A stretch of 64,000 nucleotides of DNA from Streptomyces sp. CB01635 (GCF_002803065.1 NZ_NNBL01000001.1:900724-964723), one strand, 5' to 3'. Shown: positions 44,100 to 53,757, counted from the first letter of the stretch. The notes: generated by a model from the letters alone, not told the origin. Made by a program: numbers and translations.

Positions 44100-44138
44100 G
44101 GTTCGGACATCGGCGGCACATTTGGGAGAATCGGTCGC

Positions 44139-45038
44139 ATGATCGAAGCGCGGCGGCTGCACATCCTCCGTGCGGTGGCCGACCACCGCACCGTGACGGC
44201 GGCTGCCGCCGCGCTCTATCTGACCCCGTCGGCGGTCTCCCAGCAGCTGACCGCCCTGGAGCAGGAGACCGGCCACCGGCTCGTCGAGCGGGGCGCGAAA
44301 GGTGTCCGGCTCACCCCGGCGGGCGAGATCCTGCTCACGCACACGAACGCGGTCCTCGCCCAGCTGGAGCGGGCGGAGGCCGAGCTCGCCGCGTACAGCT
44401 CGGGGGCGGCCGGCACGGTCACCGTCGCCGCGTTCGCCACCGGGATCGGCCTGGTCGTCGCACCGGCCCTGACCCGACTCGCGCGGACGGCGCCCGGTAT
44501 CCGCATCCGCGTCCAGGACGCCGAGGGCGACGCGAGCCTGCCCATGGTCCTCGACCGGCAGGTCGACGTGGCGGTCGCCGTCGAGTACCGGGGGGCGCCG
44601 GGCGCGGACGACGCCCGCCTCACGCGCGTACCGCTGTACGCGGAGCCGTTCGACGCGGTGCTTCCCGCCGCGCACCACCTCGCGGCGTCCGACCGGGTGC
44701 CGCTCGCCGAGCTGGCCAAGGACACCTGGATCGGCCCGTTCCCCGGCAACCCGTGCCACGACGTGGTGGTCCTGGCCTGCGAGCACGCCGGTTTCCAGCC
44801 GCGGGTCGAACACTCCTCGGACGACTTCCGCGCCGTCGTCGCCCTCGCCTCGGCGGGCGCGGGCGTCGCCCTGGTGCCGCGCTCGGCGCTGCGCGGCATG
44901 GACCTGTCCGACGCGGTCGTCCGCCCGGTCGACGGGGTGGCCCCGACCCGCAGGGTCTTCGCGGCGGTCCGCTGCGGAGCGGAGGAGCACCCTCTGATCA
45001 GGCCGGTACTGGAGGCGCTGGGGGAAGCGGCGGAGTAG
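44139..45038 (+). CDS. LysR-family transcriptional regulator
   Basis: A 299-residue LysR-type regulator: N-terminal winged helix (residues 1-60, LHILRAVADHRTVTAAAAALYLTPSAVSQQL) and a substrate-binding domain with typical LysR segments (GAGVALVPRSALRG). ATG 44139 matches the family N-terminus; an open frame upstream from 44010 runs through the MITE-like element and is rejected. Its target is unclear; it follows tdh-kbl but is separated from them by the element, and threonine catabolism control is only a guess. It converges on the LacI gene. Confidence 0.9.
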   Translation: MIEARRLHILRAVADHRTVTAAAAALYLTPSAVSQQLTALEQETGHRLVERGAKGVRLTPAGEILLTHTNAVLAQLERAEAELAAYSSGAAGTVTVAAFATGIGLVVAPALTRLARTAPGIRIRVQDAEGDASLPMVLDRQVDVAVAVEYRGAPGADDARLTRVPLYAEPFDAVLPAAHHLAASDRVPLAELAKDTWIGPFPGNPCHDVVVLACEHAGFQPRVEHSSDDFRAVVALASAGAGVALVPRSALRGMDLSDAVVRPVDGVAPTRRVFAAVRCGAEEHPLIRPVLEALGEAAE

Positions 45039-45059
45039 GCGGGCCCGCAGGCCCCCGGG

Positions 45060-46109
45060 TCACTCCGGTGTCGCCGTGCTCGCCCGTATCCGCACCTCAC
45101 CCACGATCCGCTCCACCCGCGAGCGCGGCCCCCTCGGTTCACGTAACGCGAGGTCGAGGGCGGCGCGGCCCATGCCGGTCAGGGGGAGGGCCACCGTCGT
45201 GAGGGGCGGGGTCAGTTCGCGGACCAGCGGGATGTCGTCGAAGCCGGCCAGCGAGATGTCCTGAGGGACGCGCAGCCCGTGGTCGCGGAACGCGGCGAGC
45301 GCCCCCACGGCCATCACGTCGGTGACGGCGAAGACGCACGTGGGCCGGGGTGCGCGGCGCAGCAGTTCGCTCGCCGCCGCGTATCCGCCGTCTCGCGTGA
45401 AGGCGCCCTCGACGACCTTCTCGTCCGCCAGCTCGACCCCCGCCTCGGCGAGCCCTTGCCGGAATCCGGTCAGCCGGTCCGCGACGGTCGTCAGCCGTGC
45501 GGGCCCGGCGAGCACCCCGAACTCGCGGTGCCCGAGGCCGAGCAGGGCCCGGGCGAGTGCCGCCGCCCCCGCCCGGTTCTCCGGCAGTACGGTGTCGACG
45601 CGCAGACTGCGGTGTCGGCTCACGACGGCGACCCGGCCCCCGCCGCGCAGATAGGGAGCGATCTCGGACTCGAGCGAACGCTCCCACGCGGGGTCCTGGA
45701 AGCCGGAGCCGATGAGCAGGATCGCGCGGGTCCGCTGCGCCCGCAGCATGGAGATGTACGCGATCTCGCGCTCGGGCGCGCGGAACGTGCTGGACAGCAT
45801 CACCAGCAGCCCGCGCTCGGCCGCCCGCGCCATGATGCCGCTGGCGATCGCGGCGAAGTACGGGTCGCCCACGTCGTGGCAGATCACGCCGACCGTGTTG
45901 TTGGAGGCGCTGGCGAGGGCCTGCGCGTGGGCGTTCGGGATGTAGCCGAGTTCGTCGGCCGCGGCGCGGACCCGGCGTAACAGGTCGTCGCGGACGCGGG
46001 TGGTTCCGTTCAGGGCGCGGGACGCCGTCGCGGGGGAGACCCCCGCCGTGCGGGCCACCGCGTCGAGAGTCACGTGCGGTTCTTGCGGGTGCCCGTGCGG
46101 TTCGCTCAC
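45060..46109 (-). CDS. LacI-family regulator with two TTA codons
   Basis: A 349-residue LacI repressor with the N-terminal helix-turn-helix (TLDAVARTAGVSPATASRALN) and the effector domain (GVICHDVGDPYFAAI to ISLAGFDDIPLVRE). Leu44 (45978-45980) and Leu322 (45144-45146) are TTA codons, unusual in this genome, so translation should need the bldA tRNA and rise late in growth. It is divergent from an ABC importer whose promoter carries the 16-bp palindrome CAGAAAGCGCTTTCTG, the likely operator; the same core occurs before the ThuA/PQQ gene. GTG 46109 is the start. The effector is unknown. Confidence 0.92.
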   Translation of the reverse strand: MSEPHGHPQEPHVTLDAVARTAGVSPATASRALNGTTRVRDDLLRRVRAAADELGYIPNAHAQALASASNNTVGVICHDVGDPYFAAIASGIMARAAERGLLVMLSSTFRAPEREIAYISMLRAQRTRAILLIGSGFQDPAWERSLESEIAPYLRGGGRVAVVSRHRSLRVDTVLPENRAGAAALARALLGLGHREFGVLAGPARLTTVADRLTGFRQGLAEAGVELADEKVVEGAFTRDGGYAAASELLRRAPRPTCVFAVTDVMAVGALAAFRDHGLRVPQDISLAGFDDIPLVRELTPPLTTVALPLTGMGRAALDLALREPRGPRSRVERIVGEVRIRASTATPE

Positions 46110-46166
46110 TCTGCCCCCTCGGATTCCGGTCGCGGCACCGGTCGCAGGAAACTTCGGAACGGCCTA

Positions 46167-46226
46167 TTGACCCTGTGCTCCACGAGTCATTAGCGTGGCT
46201 GACATCGTACCAGAAAGCGCTTTCTG
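46167..46226 (+). promoter_or_regulatory. Promoter and LacI operator of the NMT1-type ABC importer
   Basis: TTGACC (46167-46172) and TAGCGT (46191-46196) are 18 bp apart; the perfect palindrome CAGAAAGCGCTTTCTG (46211-46226) starts 14 bp after the -10. A looser copy, GAAAGCGATTTC, follows directly at 46226-46237. Confidence 0.75.
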
Positions 46227-46333
46227 AAAGCGATTTCTCCTCTTCGTTACCGTCCCACCTGTTGTTCCGTTACCTCAGGAACTCTGTTACCTCAGCTCTC
46301 CTCAACTGCCTCCCGATTCCGTAGGAGTTCATC

Positions 46334-47197
46334 GTGAGTCAGAGCACACTGCCAGCAACTCCCGCCAAAACAGCGGGAGTTGCCGACCGGCAGGGGCCCA
46401 GTCTCGGCCGGCGTGCCGCGGACGTGGCCGAGCGGAGCTGGCGCCCGGTCGCGCTGCTCGTCGTCTGTTTCGTCGCCTGGTGGGTGATCGCCGCTGCGGA
46501 GCTGGTCGAGCCCTATCTGGTGCCGTCGCCGGGCCGGACCCTCGACGTCATCCTCGACAAGCCGGACTACCTCTGGCAGCACACCTGGGTGACCACGTAC
46601 GAGACGCTGCTGGGCTTCGTCATCGCCGTAGGCGTCGGCATCTTCTCCGCCGTGATCATGGTCTACTCGTCGACCGTCGAGAAGACGCTCTATCCGATCC
46701 TGCTCTTCGCCCAGGTCGTCCCGAAGATCGCGATCGCGCCGCTGTTCGTGGTCTGGCTCGGCTTCGGCATCGCGCCGAAGATCCTCATCGCCGTACTCAT
46801 CGCGTTCTTCCCGGTCGTCATCTCGATGGTGACCGGACTCAAGGCCGTCGACCCGGAGATGCTCCAGCTCTCCGCGACGATGGGCGCGAGCCCTTGGCAG
46901 ACCTTCCGGAAGATCCGCTTCCCGGCCTCCCTGCCGCACCTGTTCTCCGGCCTCAAGGTGGCCGTCACGCTCGCCGTCACCGGCGCCGTCGTCGGCGAAT
47001 TCGTGGGCGCCAACGAGGGGTTGGGCTACGTCATCCTCCAGGCCAACGGAAACCTCGACACCCCGATGCTCTTCGCGGGACTGCTCGTCATGTCCTTGAT
47101 CGGGGTCGTGCTGTTCGTCCTCGTCGAGATCGCCGAGAAGCTGCTCCTGCCGTGGCACGCGAGCCGCCGCGACGTCGCGGCGACCACGGCGTACTGA
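46334..47197 (+). CDS. ABC importer permease, nitrate/sulfonate/thiamine-precursor class
   Basis: A 287-residue permease of the SsuC/TauC/ThiX family with about six membrane helices and the coupling loop GASPWQTFRKIRFPASLPHLF. Members import taurine, alkanesulfonates, nitrate or pyrimidine thiamine precursors. It is first in a permease, binding protein, ATPase operon placed under a LacI-type operator, which is unusual for this class and suggests a sugar-related or atypical substrate. The start GTG 46334 follows GTAGGAG. Confidence 0.88.
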   Translation: MSQSTLPATPAKTAGVADRQGPSLGRRAADVAERSWRPVALLVVCFVAWWVIAAAELVEPYLVPSPGRTLDVILDKPDYLWQHTWVTTYETLLGFVIAVGVGIFSAVIMVYSSTVEKTLYPILLFAQVVPKIAIAPLFVVWLGFGIAPKILIAVLIAFFPVVISMVTGLKAVDPEMLQLSATMGASPWQTFRKIRFPASLPHLFSGLKVAVTLAVTGAVVGEFVGANEGLGYVILQANGNLDTPMLFAGLLVMSLIGVVLFVLVEIAEKLLLPWHASRRDVAATTAY

Positions 47198-47258
47198 ACG
47201 CCGGCACCCCGGGAACCTCCCCGGACCACTCACCGACCGTCGCGAGAAGGGCCACCCC

Positions 47259-48287
47259 ATGCACGCGCGCAGACTCCTGACCGGACTCGTCCCCCTGACG
47301 CTCGTCGCCCTCACGGTGACGGCCTGCGGCGACGACTCCGGCTCCACGTCGACCAGCGACTCCGGCAAGAAGCTCGACAAGGTCACGCTGACGCTCAACT
47401 GGTACCCGTACGGCGAGCACGCGCCGTTCTACTACGGCAAGAAGCAGAAGATCTTCGAGAAGCACGGCATCGACCTGGAGATCCGTGCGGGACAGGGCTC
47501 GCAGAAGACCGTGCAGGCCACGGGCGCGGGCCAGACCGACTTCGGCTGGGCCGACACGCCCGCGGTGCTCGCGGGCGTGGACCAGGGCGTCAACGTCAAG
47601 AGTCTCGGCGTGTTCCTCCAGACGACGCCCGCCTCGGTGCAGTCCTTCGCGAGCCAGAACATCAAGTCCCCGTCGGACCTCAAGGGCAAGACCATCGCGG
47701 GGACGGCGGGCGACGCGCTCTCCAAGACGTTCCCCATCTTCCTCAAGAAGAACGGCCTCTCCGAGTCGGACGTCAAGGTCCAGAACACCGACCCCGCCGG
47801 CAAGATCGCCGCCGTCATCTCGGGCAAGACCGACGCCCTCCTCGGCTATGCGAGCGACCAGGGCCCCACCATGCAGGACAAGGCCAAGAAGGACGTCTCG
47901 TACCTCCGCTTCTCCGAGCACGGCCTGAACTTCTACTCGAACGGGCTCATCGCCGGGCCCAAGACCCTTCAGGGCAAGGGCGATCTGGCCAAGCGCATGG
48001 TCGAGGCCGTCAGCGAGTCCTGGGCCGCCGCGGAGAAGAGCCCCGAGCCGGCCGTCGCCTCCATGAAGGGCGCGTCCGAGCAACTCCCGCCGGAGAACGT
48101 GCTGTCCGAGCAGTTCAAGACGACCCTGACCCTCCTGCACACGGACGCGACGCAGGGCAAGGCGCCCGGCGCCAACACCGAGGCCGACTGGCAGCAGACC
48201 ATCGACGTCTTCGCCCAGGCCGGCATGGTCAAGAGCGCGAAGCCGGTGGCGGACTACTGGGATTCGGCCAACGGGATCAAGGGCTGA
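47259..48287 (+). CDS. ABC importer binding lipoprotein, NMT1/ThiY-like
   Basis: A 342-residue lipoprotein with lipobox VTAC (Cys23), then an NMT1-like periplasmic-binding domain (LTLNWYPYGEHAPFYYGKKQ, close to ThiY/hydroxymethylpyrimidine binders). The family binds small molecules such as thiamine pyrimidine precursors, sulfonates or riboflavin-like compounds. The WYP-HAPFYYG motif near residue 48 is the usual ligand-contact region. It lies 61 bp after the permease with an AGAAGGG site. The ligand is not determined. Confidence 0.88.
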   Translation: MHARRLLTGLVPLTLVALTVTACGDDSGSTSTSDSGKKLDKVTLTLNWYPYGEHAPFYYGKKQKIFEKHGIDLEIRAGQGSQKTVQATGAGQTDFGWADTPAVLAGVDQGVNVKSLGVFLQTTPASVQSFASQNIKSPSDLKGKTIAGTAGDALSKTFPIFLKKNGLSESDVKVQNTDPAGKIAAVISGKTDALLGYASDQGPTMQDKAKKDVSYLRFSEHGLNFYSNGLIAGPKTLQGKGDLAKRMVEAVSESWAAAEKSPEPAVASMKGASEQLPPENVLSEQFKTTLTLLHTDATQGKAPGANTEADWQQTIDVFAQAGMVKSAKPVADYWDSANGIKG

Positions 48288-48324
48288 GCACCCGTCCCGT
48301 ACAGCCCACAAGGAGAGCTGCACC

Positions 48325-49146
48325 ATGCCGAAGGACGCGACACTGAAGAAGGCCGGCACAGCGAGCGGACACGTCGGGCCCGCCGTGCGCGCGGCGGACG
48401 TCGACGTCCGCTTCCGGACGAAGAAGAAGGACGTCACCGCCCTCACCGACGTCTCGCTCGACGTCGCCTCGGGCGAGTTCGTCGCCATCGTCGGACCGTC
48501 CGGCTGCGGCAAGTCCACGCTGCTCAAGCTCGTCGCGGGCCTCCTTTCGCCCTCGTCCGGTGAGGTCAGCCTCTATGGCGAGCAGGTGCGCGGCCCGCGC
48601 CACGACATCGGGTACGTGTTCCAGCGCGCGGCCCTCCTGGAGTGGCGCTCGGCGCGCCGCAACATCCTCCTCCAGGCGGAGATGCGCGGCATGCCCGCCG
48701 CCCAGGCACGCGCGCGTGCCGACGAACTGATCCGGATGACGGGCCTCACCGGCTTCGAGGACGCCTATCCGCACGAGCTGTCGGGCGGGATGCAGCAGCG
48801 GGTCGCCCTGTGCCGGGCCCTGCTGCACGAGCCGCCCGTCCTCCTCATGGACGAACCGTTCGGCGCGCTCGACGCGCTCACCCGCGAGCAGCTCAACGTC
48901 GAGATGAACCGCATCTGGCGCCAGACCCGCACCACTGTCCTCCTGGTGACCCACTCCATCCCGGAGGCCGTCTACCTCGCGGACCGCGTCGTCGTCATGA
49001 GCCCACGCCCCGGCACCGTCACCGAGATCATCGACGTCGGCCTGCCGGCCGAGCGGGACTACGCGCAGACGCTCGCGACCCCCGAGTTCCGCACGGCGAC
49101 GGGCCGCATCCGCGAACTCCTGGGGGCGGTCTCGGCGCACGACTAG
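48325..49146 (+). CDS. ABC importer ATPase, SsuB/TauB class
   Basis: A 273-residue ATP-binding subunit with Walker A GPSGCGKST, signature LSGGMQQRV and Walker B LLMDEPFGALD. It completes the three-gene importer. ATG 48325 follows AAGGAG. After the stop there are two and a half copies of a 13-bp repeat and a strong terminator. Confidence 0.95.
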   Translation: MPKDATLKKAGTASGHVGPAVRAADVDVRFRTKKKDVTALTDVSLDVASGEFVAIVGPSGCGKSTLLKLVAGLLSPSSGEVSLYGEQVRGPRHDIGYVFQRAALLEWRSARRNILLQAEMRGMPAAQARARADELIRMTGLTGFEDAYPHELSGGMQQRVALCRALLHEPPVLLMDEPFGALDALTREQLNVEMNRIWRQTRTTVLLVTHSIPEAVYLADRVVVMSPRPGTVTEIIDVGLPAERDYAQTLATPEFRTATGRIRELLGAVSAHD

Positions 49147-49180
49147 CTCTTACGACTGGCTCTTACGACTGGCTCTTACG
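49146..49180 (+). repeat. 13-bp tandem repeat after the importer operon
   Basis: GCTCTTACGACTG occurs twice exactly (49146-49158, 49159-49171) and a third time in part (49172-49180). It starts on the last base of the ATPase stop codon and has no coding role. Confidence 0.8.
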
Positions 49181-49200
49181 CGTAGGCCTCAGAGCACGGC

Positions 49201-49260
49201 AGGGACCCCGCACCCCGAGACGCCCTCTGCGAGCGTCACGGGACACGGGGTCCCTTTTTC
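49201..49260. terminator. Terminator between convergent importer and isomerase genes
   Basis: AGGGACCCCG (49201-49210) pairs exactly with CGGGGTCCCT (49246-49255), followed by a T-run ending at 49259. The 35-base loop can form its own small stem. Confidence 0.75.
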
Positions 49261-49271
49261 TTCCCGCCTCC

Positions 49272-50117
49272 TCAGTACCGCAGCGCCGCCAGATACCCGT
49301 AGCTGTTGCGGGCCGTCGCGAACGGGTCCTTCGGGGTGTCGTGCTCCACGAGCCACTGCTTGACGCCGCCGGCGTGCGCCTTGTCGAACATGGCGGCGAA
49401 GTCGAGCGTCCCCGACCCCACGTCGGCGAACCCTCCGTCCGGCGCCATGTCCTTCACATGCAGGGCGGGGAAGCGGCGCCGGTGCCGCACGAAGTACGCA
49501 GCGGGATCCGCGCCGCCCTTCGACGCCCAGTACACGTCCAGCTCGAAGGCGACCAGATGGGGATCGGTCTCGCGGACGAGGATGTCGTACAGGTTCTCCC
49601 CGTCCATCACGTCGTGGTCGCCGTCGTGGTTGTGGAACAGGACCGGGCCGAGACCCGCCTCGCGTGACGCGGCCCCGATCCGGTTGAACTCCCTTGCCGC
49701 TTCCCGGTATCCGGCCGTGCTGTGCATCGAACCGGGCAGGCTGGGCACCACCGGCCACTTGGCGCCCAGGGTGTGCAGATCCTCCAGCGCCTGCGGCAGG
49801 CCGCTGCCGGTCAGCGTCGTGTACGCGACATGCTCCAGGACCGCGCGCAGGCCGACGGTGTCGAGCATCCGCCGGATGTCCGCCGCCCCGTACCCGTGCC
49901 GCCCGCTCACACCGACCGTCGCGTACCCGATCTCCGCGAGCTGCTCCACGGTGCCGGCGAAGTCCGTCGCGAGGACGTCACGCATCGTGTAGAGGTGCAT
50001 GCCGATGCCGCCGCGCGGGATGCGCCGCCGCTGCCCGGCCGACGCGGGCAGCCCCGTACCGACCGCCGCCGCGAGCCCCAACGACGTACCGAGAAAGGCC
50101 CTTCTACTGCTTCTCAT
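49272..50117 (-). CDS. Tat-exported sugar phosphate isomerase/epimerase-like protein
   Basis: A 281-residue protein of the xylose-isomerase-like TIM-barrel family. The Tat signal SSRRAFLGTSLG precedes the barrel; metal-site segments such as FHNHDGDH, LDVYWASKGG and HVKDM are present. Exported members are common beside ThuA-domain and PQQ-type sugar dehydrogenase proteins and probably act on keto or rare sugars. ATG 50117 with GAGGAG is preferred over GTG 50129. It lies 15 bp after the giant ThuA/PQQ protein gene and is co-transcribed with it under the same LacI-type operator. Confidence 0.85.
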   Translation of the reverse strand: MRSSRRAFLGTSLGLAAAVGTGLPASAGQRRRIPRGGIGMHLYTMRDVLATDFAGTVEQLAEIGYATVGVSGRHGYGAADIRRMLDTVGLRAVLEHVAYTTLTGSGLPQALEDLHTLGAKWPVVPSLPGSMHSTAGYREAAREFNRIGAASREAGLGPVLFHNHDGDHDVMDGENLYDILVRETDPHLVAFELDVYWASKGGADPAAYFVRHRRRFPALHVKDMAPDGGFADVGSGTLDFAAMFDKAHAGGVKQWLVEHDTPKDPFATARNSYGYLAALRY

Positions 50118-50132
50118 GCCACTCCTCACCCC

Positions 50133-53100
50133 TCACTTCACCGTGATCCGGACCGAGCCGGTGGTCGTGTCGCCCTTGTCGTCGGTGACGGTCAGATGCG
50201 CCGTGTACGCACCCGCGCGCGCGTACGCGTGCTGGGCGTCAGCACCCTGCGTACCGCCCGGCTTGACGTTGTCCCCGAAGTCCCAGTGGTACGAGGCCGC
50301 GGTACGGCCCTCCGGGAGCTTCACCGTGCCCTTGAGCGCGACGGTGAGCGGCGGGGCTCCGCTCTCCGGTGCCGCGGTCACCTTCACCTTGGCGCCCGCG
50401 CGCTTCTCCACCCCGGGCCCGTTGAAGTGCAGCCAGTCGACCGCGAACAGGTCGGGCTTGTCGGCGCTCCACTGCGGGTTGGTGAAGACGGCGTACAGCG
50501 GGAACGTGCCGTCGTAGTCGGCGAGTTGAGTGGTGGGGGACACCACGTTGCCCCAGTCTCCCGTGTTCGGGACGGACACCTTACCGAGCAGCTTGCCGGT
50601 GGGGGAGCCCACGCGGAACTCGACGTCGCCGCCGATCCCGCCCGATGCGGCGCCCACGGTCACCGAGTCGACGCCCTTCAGGTGCACGGGGTCGAAGGAC
50701 ACCCAGTCCCCGTCCTCGATCTCGGTGAGCCGCTTGCCGCCCGACGCGTCGGCGCGACTCGCGACCACGACACCGTCGTGCGCGCCGCCCGTCTTCGTGA
50801 AGTGCTCGGCCTCACGGAACGACGTGCGCAGCGAGAGCGAAGCGGACCCGGTCAGCGCGGGCACGCCGCCCGCCCCGCCCTTGTCCTCGTACTGGGCGCT
50901 GATGCCGTAGTAGAGATTCTGGCCGGGACCGTGGCTGTCCCCGGCGTCCGTCACGATCTCCCCGGCGCATCCCGTGTAGTTGTCCAGCGGATGCAGATGG
51001 GAGTCGTGGCCGAGCTGGGACTGGACGACGACGCGTGAGCAGTCGATGGGACGGCCGTCCTCCCGGTCCGTCACCTTGATCTTGAACGGGATCGTGTCGC
51101 CGAAGCTGAACGTCCCACCGCTCGGTGGCTGTTGGATCGTCACCTTGGGCCGCGTGTTCCCCACGGTGATGTCCTGCACGGCGAGTCCGGTGAGCCCCGT
51201 CGGCCCGGTCACCGTCAGCCGCGCCGTGAACACGCCGTTCTTCGTGTATGTGTGCTTCGGGTTCGCGTCGGTCGAATCGGTGGTGCCGTCACCGTCGAAG
51301 TCCCAGGCGTACGTGACCGGTTTGCCGTCCGGCAGGCCCGAACCCGCGCTGGAGAACGTGACGGCGAGCGGCGCCGAGCCGCTGTCCGGTGTCGCCGCGA
51401 CCCGCGCGTCCGGCAGGCGGCTGTCGGCGACGTAGTCGATCCGGTAGATGCCGGCACCCTCGTTGCTGCCGCCGCGGCCCGTGCCGCTGCCGAGCCCGAA
51501 GTCGATGACGTACAGGGCCCCGTCGGGACCGAAGTCCGCGTCGAAGGGCTGGTTCCATTTCATGTCGCCGAACACGGAGTTGATGGACTGCAGGTCACCG
51601 GCCTTGGCGGGCGCGAACCGCGGATCCGTGAACGTCTGGTCCTTCTCCTGGATCGAGAAGGTCTTGAACCACTGCCTGGTCAGCTCGTAGTTGAACCATT
51701 TCCCGTCGAAGTACTCGGGGAACTTGGCCTTGTTGGGGTTCGCGGGATCGTAGGCGTACACGGGACCGCTCATCGGGCCACCGCCGCCGGTGCCGAGCTC
51801 CGGGAACTGCTCCGAGGCGGAGTACGCGTACCAGACCGACGCCCCGCGCGCGGGCGGCAGGTCGCGCAGGCCGGTGTTGTTCGGCGAGTCGTTCACGAGA
51901 TGGTCGCAGTCGAACTTCGCCCCGGACTTCTTCGACTCGAAGTCGTAGTCGTTGAACGGGGTGTTGTCGCCGATGCAGTACGGCCAGCCATAGTTCCCCG
52001 CCTCGGTGATGCGGTTGAACTCGACGGTGCCCTCGGGCCCGCGGTCGGCCACAGCGTTGCGCGCGTCGGGACCGTAGTCACCCATGAGCAGCGCGCCGCT
52101 GACCGGATCGGTCGTGATCCGGAACGGGTTGCGCATGCCCATCGCGTAGATCTCCGGGCGCGTCTTGTCGGTGCCGGGCGCGAACAGGTTCCCCTCGGGG
52201 ACGCCGTACGTCCCGTCGGCCTTCGGGGTGATCCGCAGCACCTTGCCGCGCAGATCGTTGGTGTTGCCCGCGGTCCCCTGCGCGTCCCAGGCGCGACGGC
52301 CCTCGCCCTCATCGATCGGGTTGAACCCGTCCGAGGCGAAGGGGTCGGTGTTGTCGCCCGTCGCGATGTAGAGGTCACCCTTGTTGTCGAAGGCGATGGA
52401 GCCCGCCATATGAGAGTTGGCGCGTCCCTCGCCCCGCCAGGTCGGCACGGTGAGCAGGCGTTTCTCCGACGCCGGATCGACCTTGCCGCCCGACTCGGTG
52501 AACCGCGAGAGGTTGATCCGCTTCTCCGTCTTGTCGGAGTTCAACAGATAGATCCAGTGGTTGTCCCCGAACTTCGGATCGAGCGCGAGCCCCAGCAGAC
52601 CGTCCGACTGACTCGTCATCTCGGGCGTGTAGGCGAGGTCGAGCGCCGTGGTGACCTTCAGCGTCTCCTGATCGATGATCTTCAGCTTGCCGGTCCGCTG
52701 GATGAAGAACACGCGCCGGTCCGGCGCGACGGCCAGCTCGAACGGGTCGGCGAGGTCGGCCGTGGCGAGGGGGGTGCGCTGGAAACTGCCGGTCCTGGTA
52801 GCCGAGCAGTCACCCGGCTTGTCCCCGGCCGCCCACTGGATGCCGCCGAGGATGTGCTGGAGGAAACCGGCCTCCTCGAACGCCGACTTGGCGTGCCCGC
52901 CCGCGGTGAACCAGGAGCGGCCGCCGTCGTAGTTCTGGCACCACGACCACGGGTGGTCGACGCCCTCGTCGAGGCCGGTGACCCCGTCGCGCACCTTGAC
53001 CTGCGCGAGCGTGTGCACCTTCCCGGTGGGGTTGGTGCGCCAGTTGTACCACTCCTCCGTACGCTCCCAGAGCTCCGGAAGCCCCTTCGTGGACGGGTGC

Positions 53101-53669
53101 GCGTGGTCGAGGACCTTGATCCGGCCCGTCTGCACGGCGGGATGCTGGTCGAAGATGGCTCCGACGAGCCCCTCGTACCAGCCCCAGTCCCGCTCGCTGG
53201 CCGACGCGGCGTGCAGCCCCACCCAGCCGCCGCCCCCACGGACGTACTTCTGGAGGGCCGCGCGCTGGTCGGCGTCGAGCAGATCGCCCGTCTCCGGCGT
53301 CGAGTTGGTGTTGTTGAAGACGATCGCCTTGAAGCGGGCGAGGTTCTCGTCGGTGAACACGGCGGCGTCGTCGGTCGCCTCGACCTCGAAGCCGTTCTCG
53401 CTGCCGAGCTTCTTGATCGCGTCGATGCCCGCGGGAATCGAGTCGTGGGCGAAGTTCGTGACCTTGGAGAAGACGAGCACGCGGTACGAGGCGGCGGCCT
53501 CGGCACGCGGCGGGGCCGCAAGGCCGAGGCCGACGACGAGGGCGATCAGCGCGAGGAGGACGGTCCAGGGCGAGCATGGACGGCGTCGCCTGCGGGGGAT
53601 TCGAGCGGCGGGCGCGGGAGGACCGTGTCTCCCGGACGGTACGGGTGTGGCGGAACTCGTAGAACTCAT
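50133..53669 (-). CDS. Exported ThuA/PQQ-type sugar dehydrogenase/PKD/CBM6 multidomain protein
   Basis: A 1178-residue exported protein. After a basic N-terminus and a hydrophobic signal segment (about residues 33-58) come: a ThuA-like glutamine-amidotransferase-fold domain (about 60-285, RVLVFSKVTNFAHDSI); a six-bladed sorbosone/glucose dehydrogenase propeller (about 290-690, with SDGLLGLALDPKFGDN and GDYGPDARN); a PKD domain; a CBM6-type carbohydrate-binding domain starting near REAEHFTKTGGAHDG; and a C-terminal PKD domain. It would oxidise sugars outside the cell while bound to glycan. ATG 53669 follows GGGAG; an open frame back to 53858 crosses the promoter and is rejected. A LacI-type operator precedes it. 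Confidence 0.9.
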   Translation of the reverse strand: MSSTSSATPVPSGRHGPPAPAARIPRRRRRPCSPWTVLLALIALVVGLGLAAPPRAEAAASYRVLVFSKVTNFAHDSIPAGIDAIKKLGSENGFEVEATDDAAVFTDENLARFKAIVFNNTNSTPETGDLLDADQRAALQKYVRGGGGWVGLHAASASERDWGWYEGLVGAIFDQHPAVQTGRIKVLDHAHPSTKGLPELWERTEEWYNWRTNPTGKVHTLAQVKVRDGVTGLDEGVDHPWSWCQNYDGGRSWFTAGGHAKSAFEEAGFLQHILGGIQWAAGDKPGDCSATRTGSFQRTPLATADLADPFELAVAPDRRVFFIQRTGKLKIIDQETLKVTTALDLAYTPEMTSQSDGLLGLALDPKFGDNHWIYLLNSDKTEKRINLSRFTESGGKVDPASEKRLLTVPTWRGEGRANSHMAGSIAFDNKGDLYIATGDNTDPFASDGFNPIDEGEGRRAWDAQGTAGNTNDLRGKVLRITPKADGTYGVPEGNLFAPGTDKTRPEIYAMGMRNPFRITTDPVSGALLMGDYGPDARNAVADRGPEGTVEFNRITEAGNYGWPYCIGDNTPFNDYDFESKKSGAKFDCDHLVNDSPNNTGLRDLPPARGASVWYAYSASEQFPELGTGGGGPMSGPVYAYDPANPNKAKFPEYFDGKWFNYELTRQWFKTFSIQEKDQTFTDPRFAPAKAGDLQSINSVFGDMKWNQPFDADFGPDGALYVIDFGLGSGTGRGGSNEGAGIYRIDYVADSRLPDARVAATPDSGSAPLAVTFSSAGSGLPDGKPVTYAWDFDGDGTTDSTDANPKHTYTKNGVFTARLTVTGPTGLTGLAVQDITVGNTRPKVTIQQPPSGGTFSFGDTIPFKIKVTDREDGRPIDCSRVVVQSQLGHDSHLHPLDNYTGCAGEIVTDAGDSHGPGQNLYYGISAQYEDKGGAGGVPALTGSASLSLRTSFREAEHFTKTGGAHDGVVVASRADASGGKRLTEIEDGDWVSFDPVHLKGVDSVTVGAASGGIGGDVEFRVGSPTGKLLGKVSVPNTGDWGNVVSPTTQLADYDGTFPLYAVFTNPQWSADKPDLFAVDWLHFNGPGVEKRAGAKVKVTAAPESGAPPLTVALKGTVKLPEGRTAASYHWDFGDNVKPGGTQGADAQHAYARAGAYTAHLTVTDDKGDTTTGSVRITVK

Positions 53670-53757
53670 GGCGCTCCCTGGGCTGTTGGCCGGTGGGCCG
53701 ACTCGGGCGTGCGGTGAGTGCTGCGGGAATGCCGGAGCGCCTGGAAGCCGAAGCCTA

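Noticed and set aside
44010..44138. Upstream start for the LysR regulator
   Set aside because: The extension lies in the MITE-like element; ATG 44139 fits the LysR N-terminus.
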